NCBI GenBank assembly: GCA_030632625.1
Contig: DAOVUK010000233.1
Coordinates: 1 to 5,854 of the forward strand
Length of the DNA stretch: 5,854 bases
Reading direction: 5' to 3'
Source of the DNA: Gammaproteobacteria bacterium
GTDB lineage: Bacteria; Pseudomonadota; Gammaproteobacteria; GRL18
In this document: positions 5,831 to 5,854 of the stretch, piece after piece
Layout: each line of letters begins with the position of its first letter
How positions within the stretch are numbered: the stretch's first letter is position 1
Position numbers and translations under genes: made by a program
The notes under the pieces: generated by a model
What the model was told of the DNA's origin: nothing
The model's input: only the letters and a program-made list of their open reading frames with translations
Database searches by the model: none

Positions 5831-5854
5831 TTACAGGTGCTGCATGAACTATTC
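5810..5854 (+). CDS. Possible start of a plus-strand gene, cut by the window edge
   Basis: From the ATG at 5810 fifteen codons stay open to the end of the window and read MDINFYQLQVLHELF. The short pattern resembles the first helix of LysR-type regulators, but fifteen residues are too few to claim that. No Shine-Dalgarno sequence precedes it, and it overlaps the candidate minus-strand promoter at 5803-5830. A different ATG at 5844 has AGGTG (5835-5839) four bases upstream and would start a gene in another frame. Either, or neither, may be real. Confidence 0.25.
   Translation, partial: MDINFYQLQVLHELF

Overview
The window looks like a chromosomal segment from a fairly AT-rich gammaproteobacterium. 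Three things suggest this: the start of a DNA polymerase II (PolB) gene, an OxyR with the usual redox cysteine pair, and a Prx5-glutaredoxin fusion that closely resembles, from memory, the Haemophilus influenzae hybrid peroxiredoxin. No tRNA, rRNA, insertion sequence, CRISPR array or phage structural gene was seen. The genus cannot be named from this sequence.

Layout. The left part (1-2037) is a peroxide-response locus. On the minus strand is oxyR (1113 to 109), whose last codons overlap the start of polB (116 down to the window edge, 38 codons visible). A 195-bp AT-rich divergent control region (1114-1308) separates oxyR from a plus-strand gene for a peroxiredoxin-glutaredoxin fusion (1309-2037). 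A hairpin (2053-2085) lies in the short convergent gap between that gene and the next. The right part (2092-5697) is a minus-strand cluster in transcription order: an unrecognised 105-aa helical protein, an unrecognised 68-aa protein overlapping it by 14 nt, and 41 nt later a 1017-aa membrane-anchored PAS-PAS-PAS-GGDEF-EAL protein for cyclic-di-GMP turnover. A sigma70-like promoter candidate for this cluster lies at 5803-5830. The last 45 nt may hold the start of another plus-strand gene.

How the genes may work together. OxyR probably senses H2O2 through Cys207/Cys216 and activates the divergent Prx-Grx gene, whose product removes peroxide using glutathione through its own glutaredoxin domain. 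Coupling of polB to oxyR would place a DNA-damage-tolerance polymerase under the same transcript. The c-di-GMP cluster converges on the peroxide locus and shows no direct functional link to it. Its two small upstream genes may be partners or inputs of the GGDEF-EAL protein, but only proximity supports that.

Most of the window is ordinary. The unusual points are the 15-bp/5-residue tandem repeat that extends the OxyR C-terminus, the oxyR-polB overlap preceded by an A7 tract, and the unidentified two-gene module upstream of the c-di-GMP enzyme.
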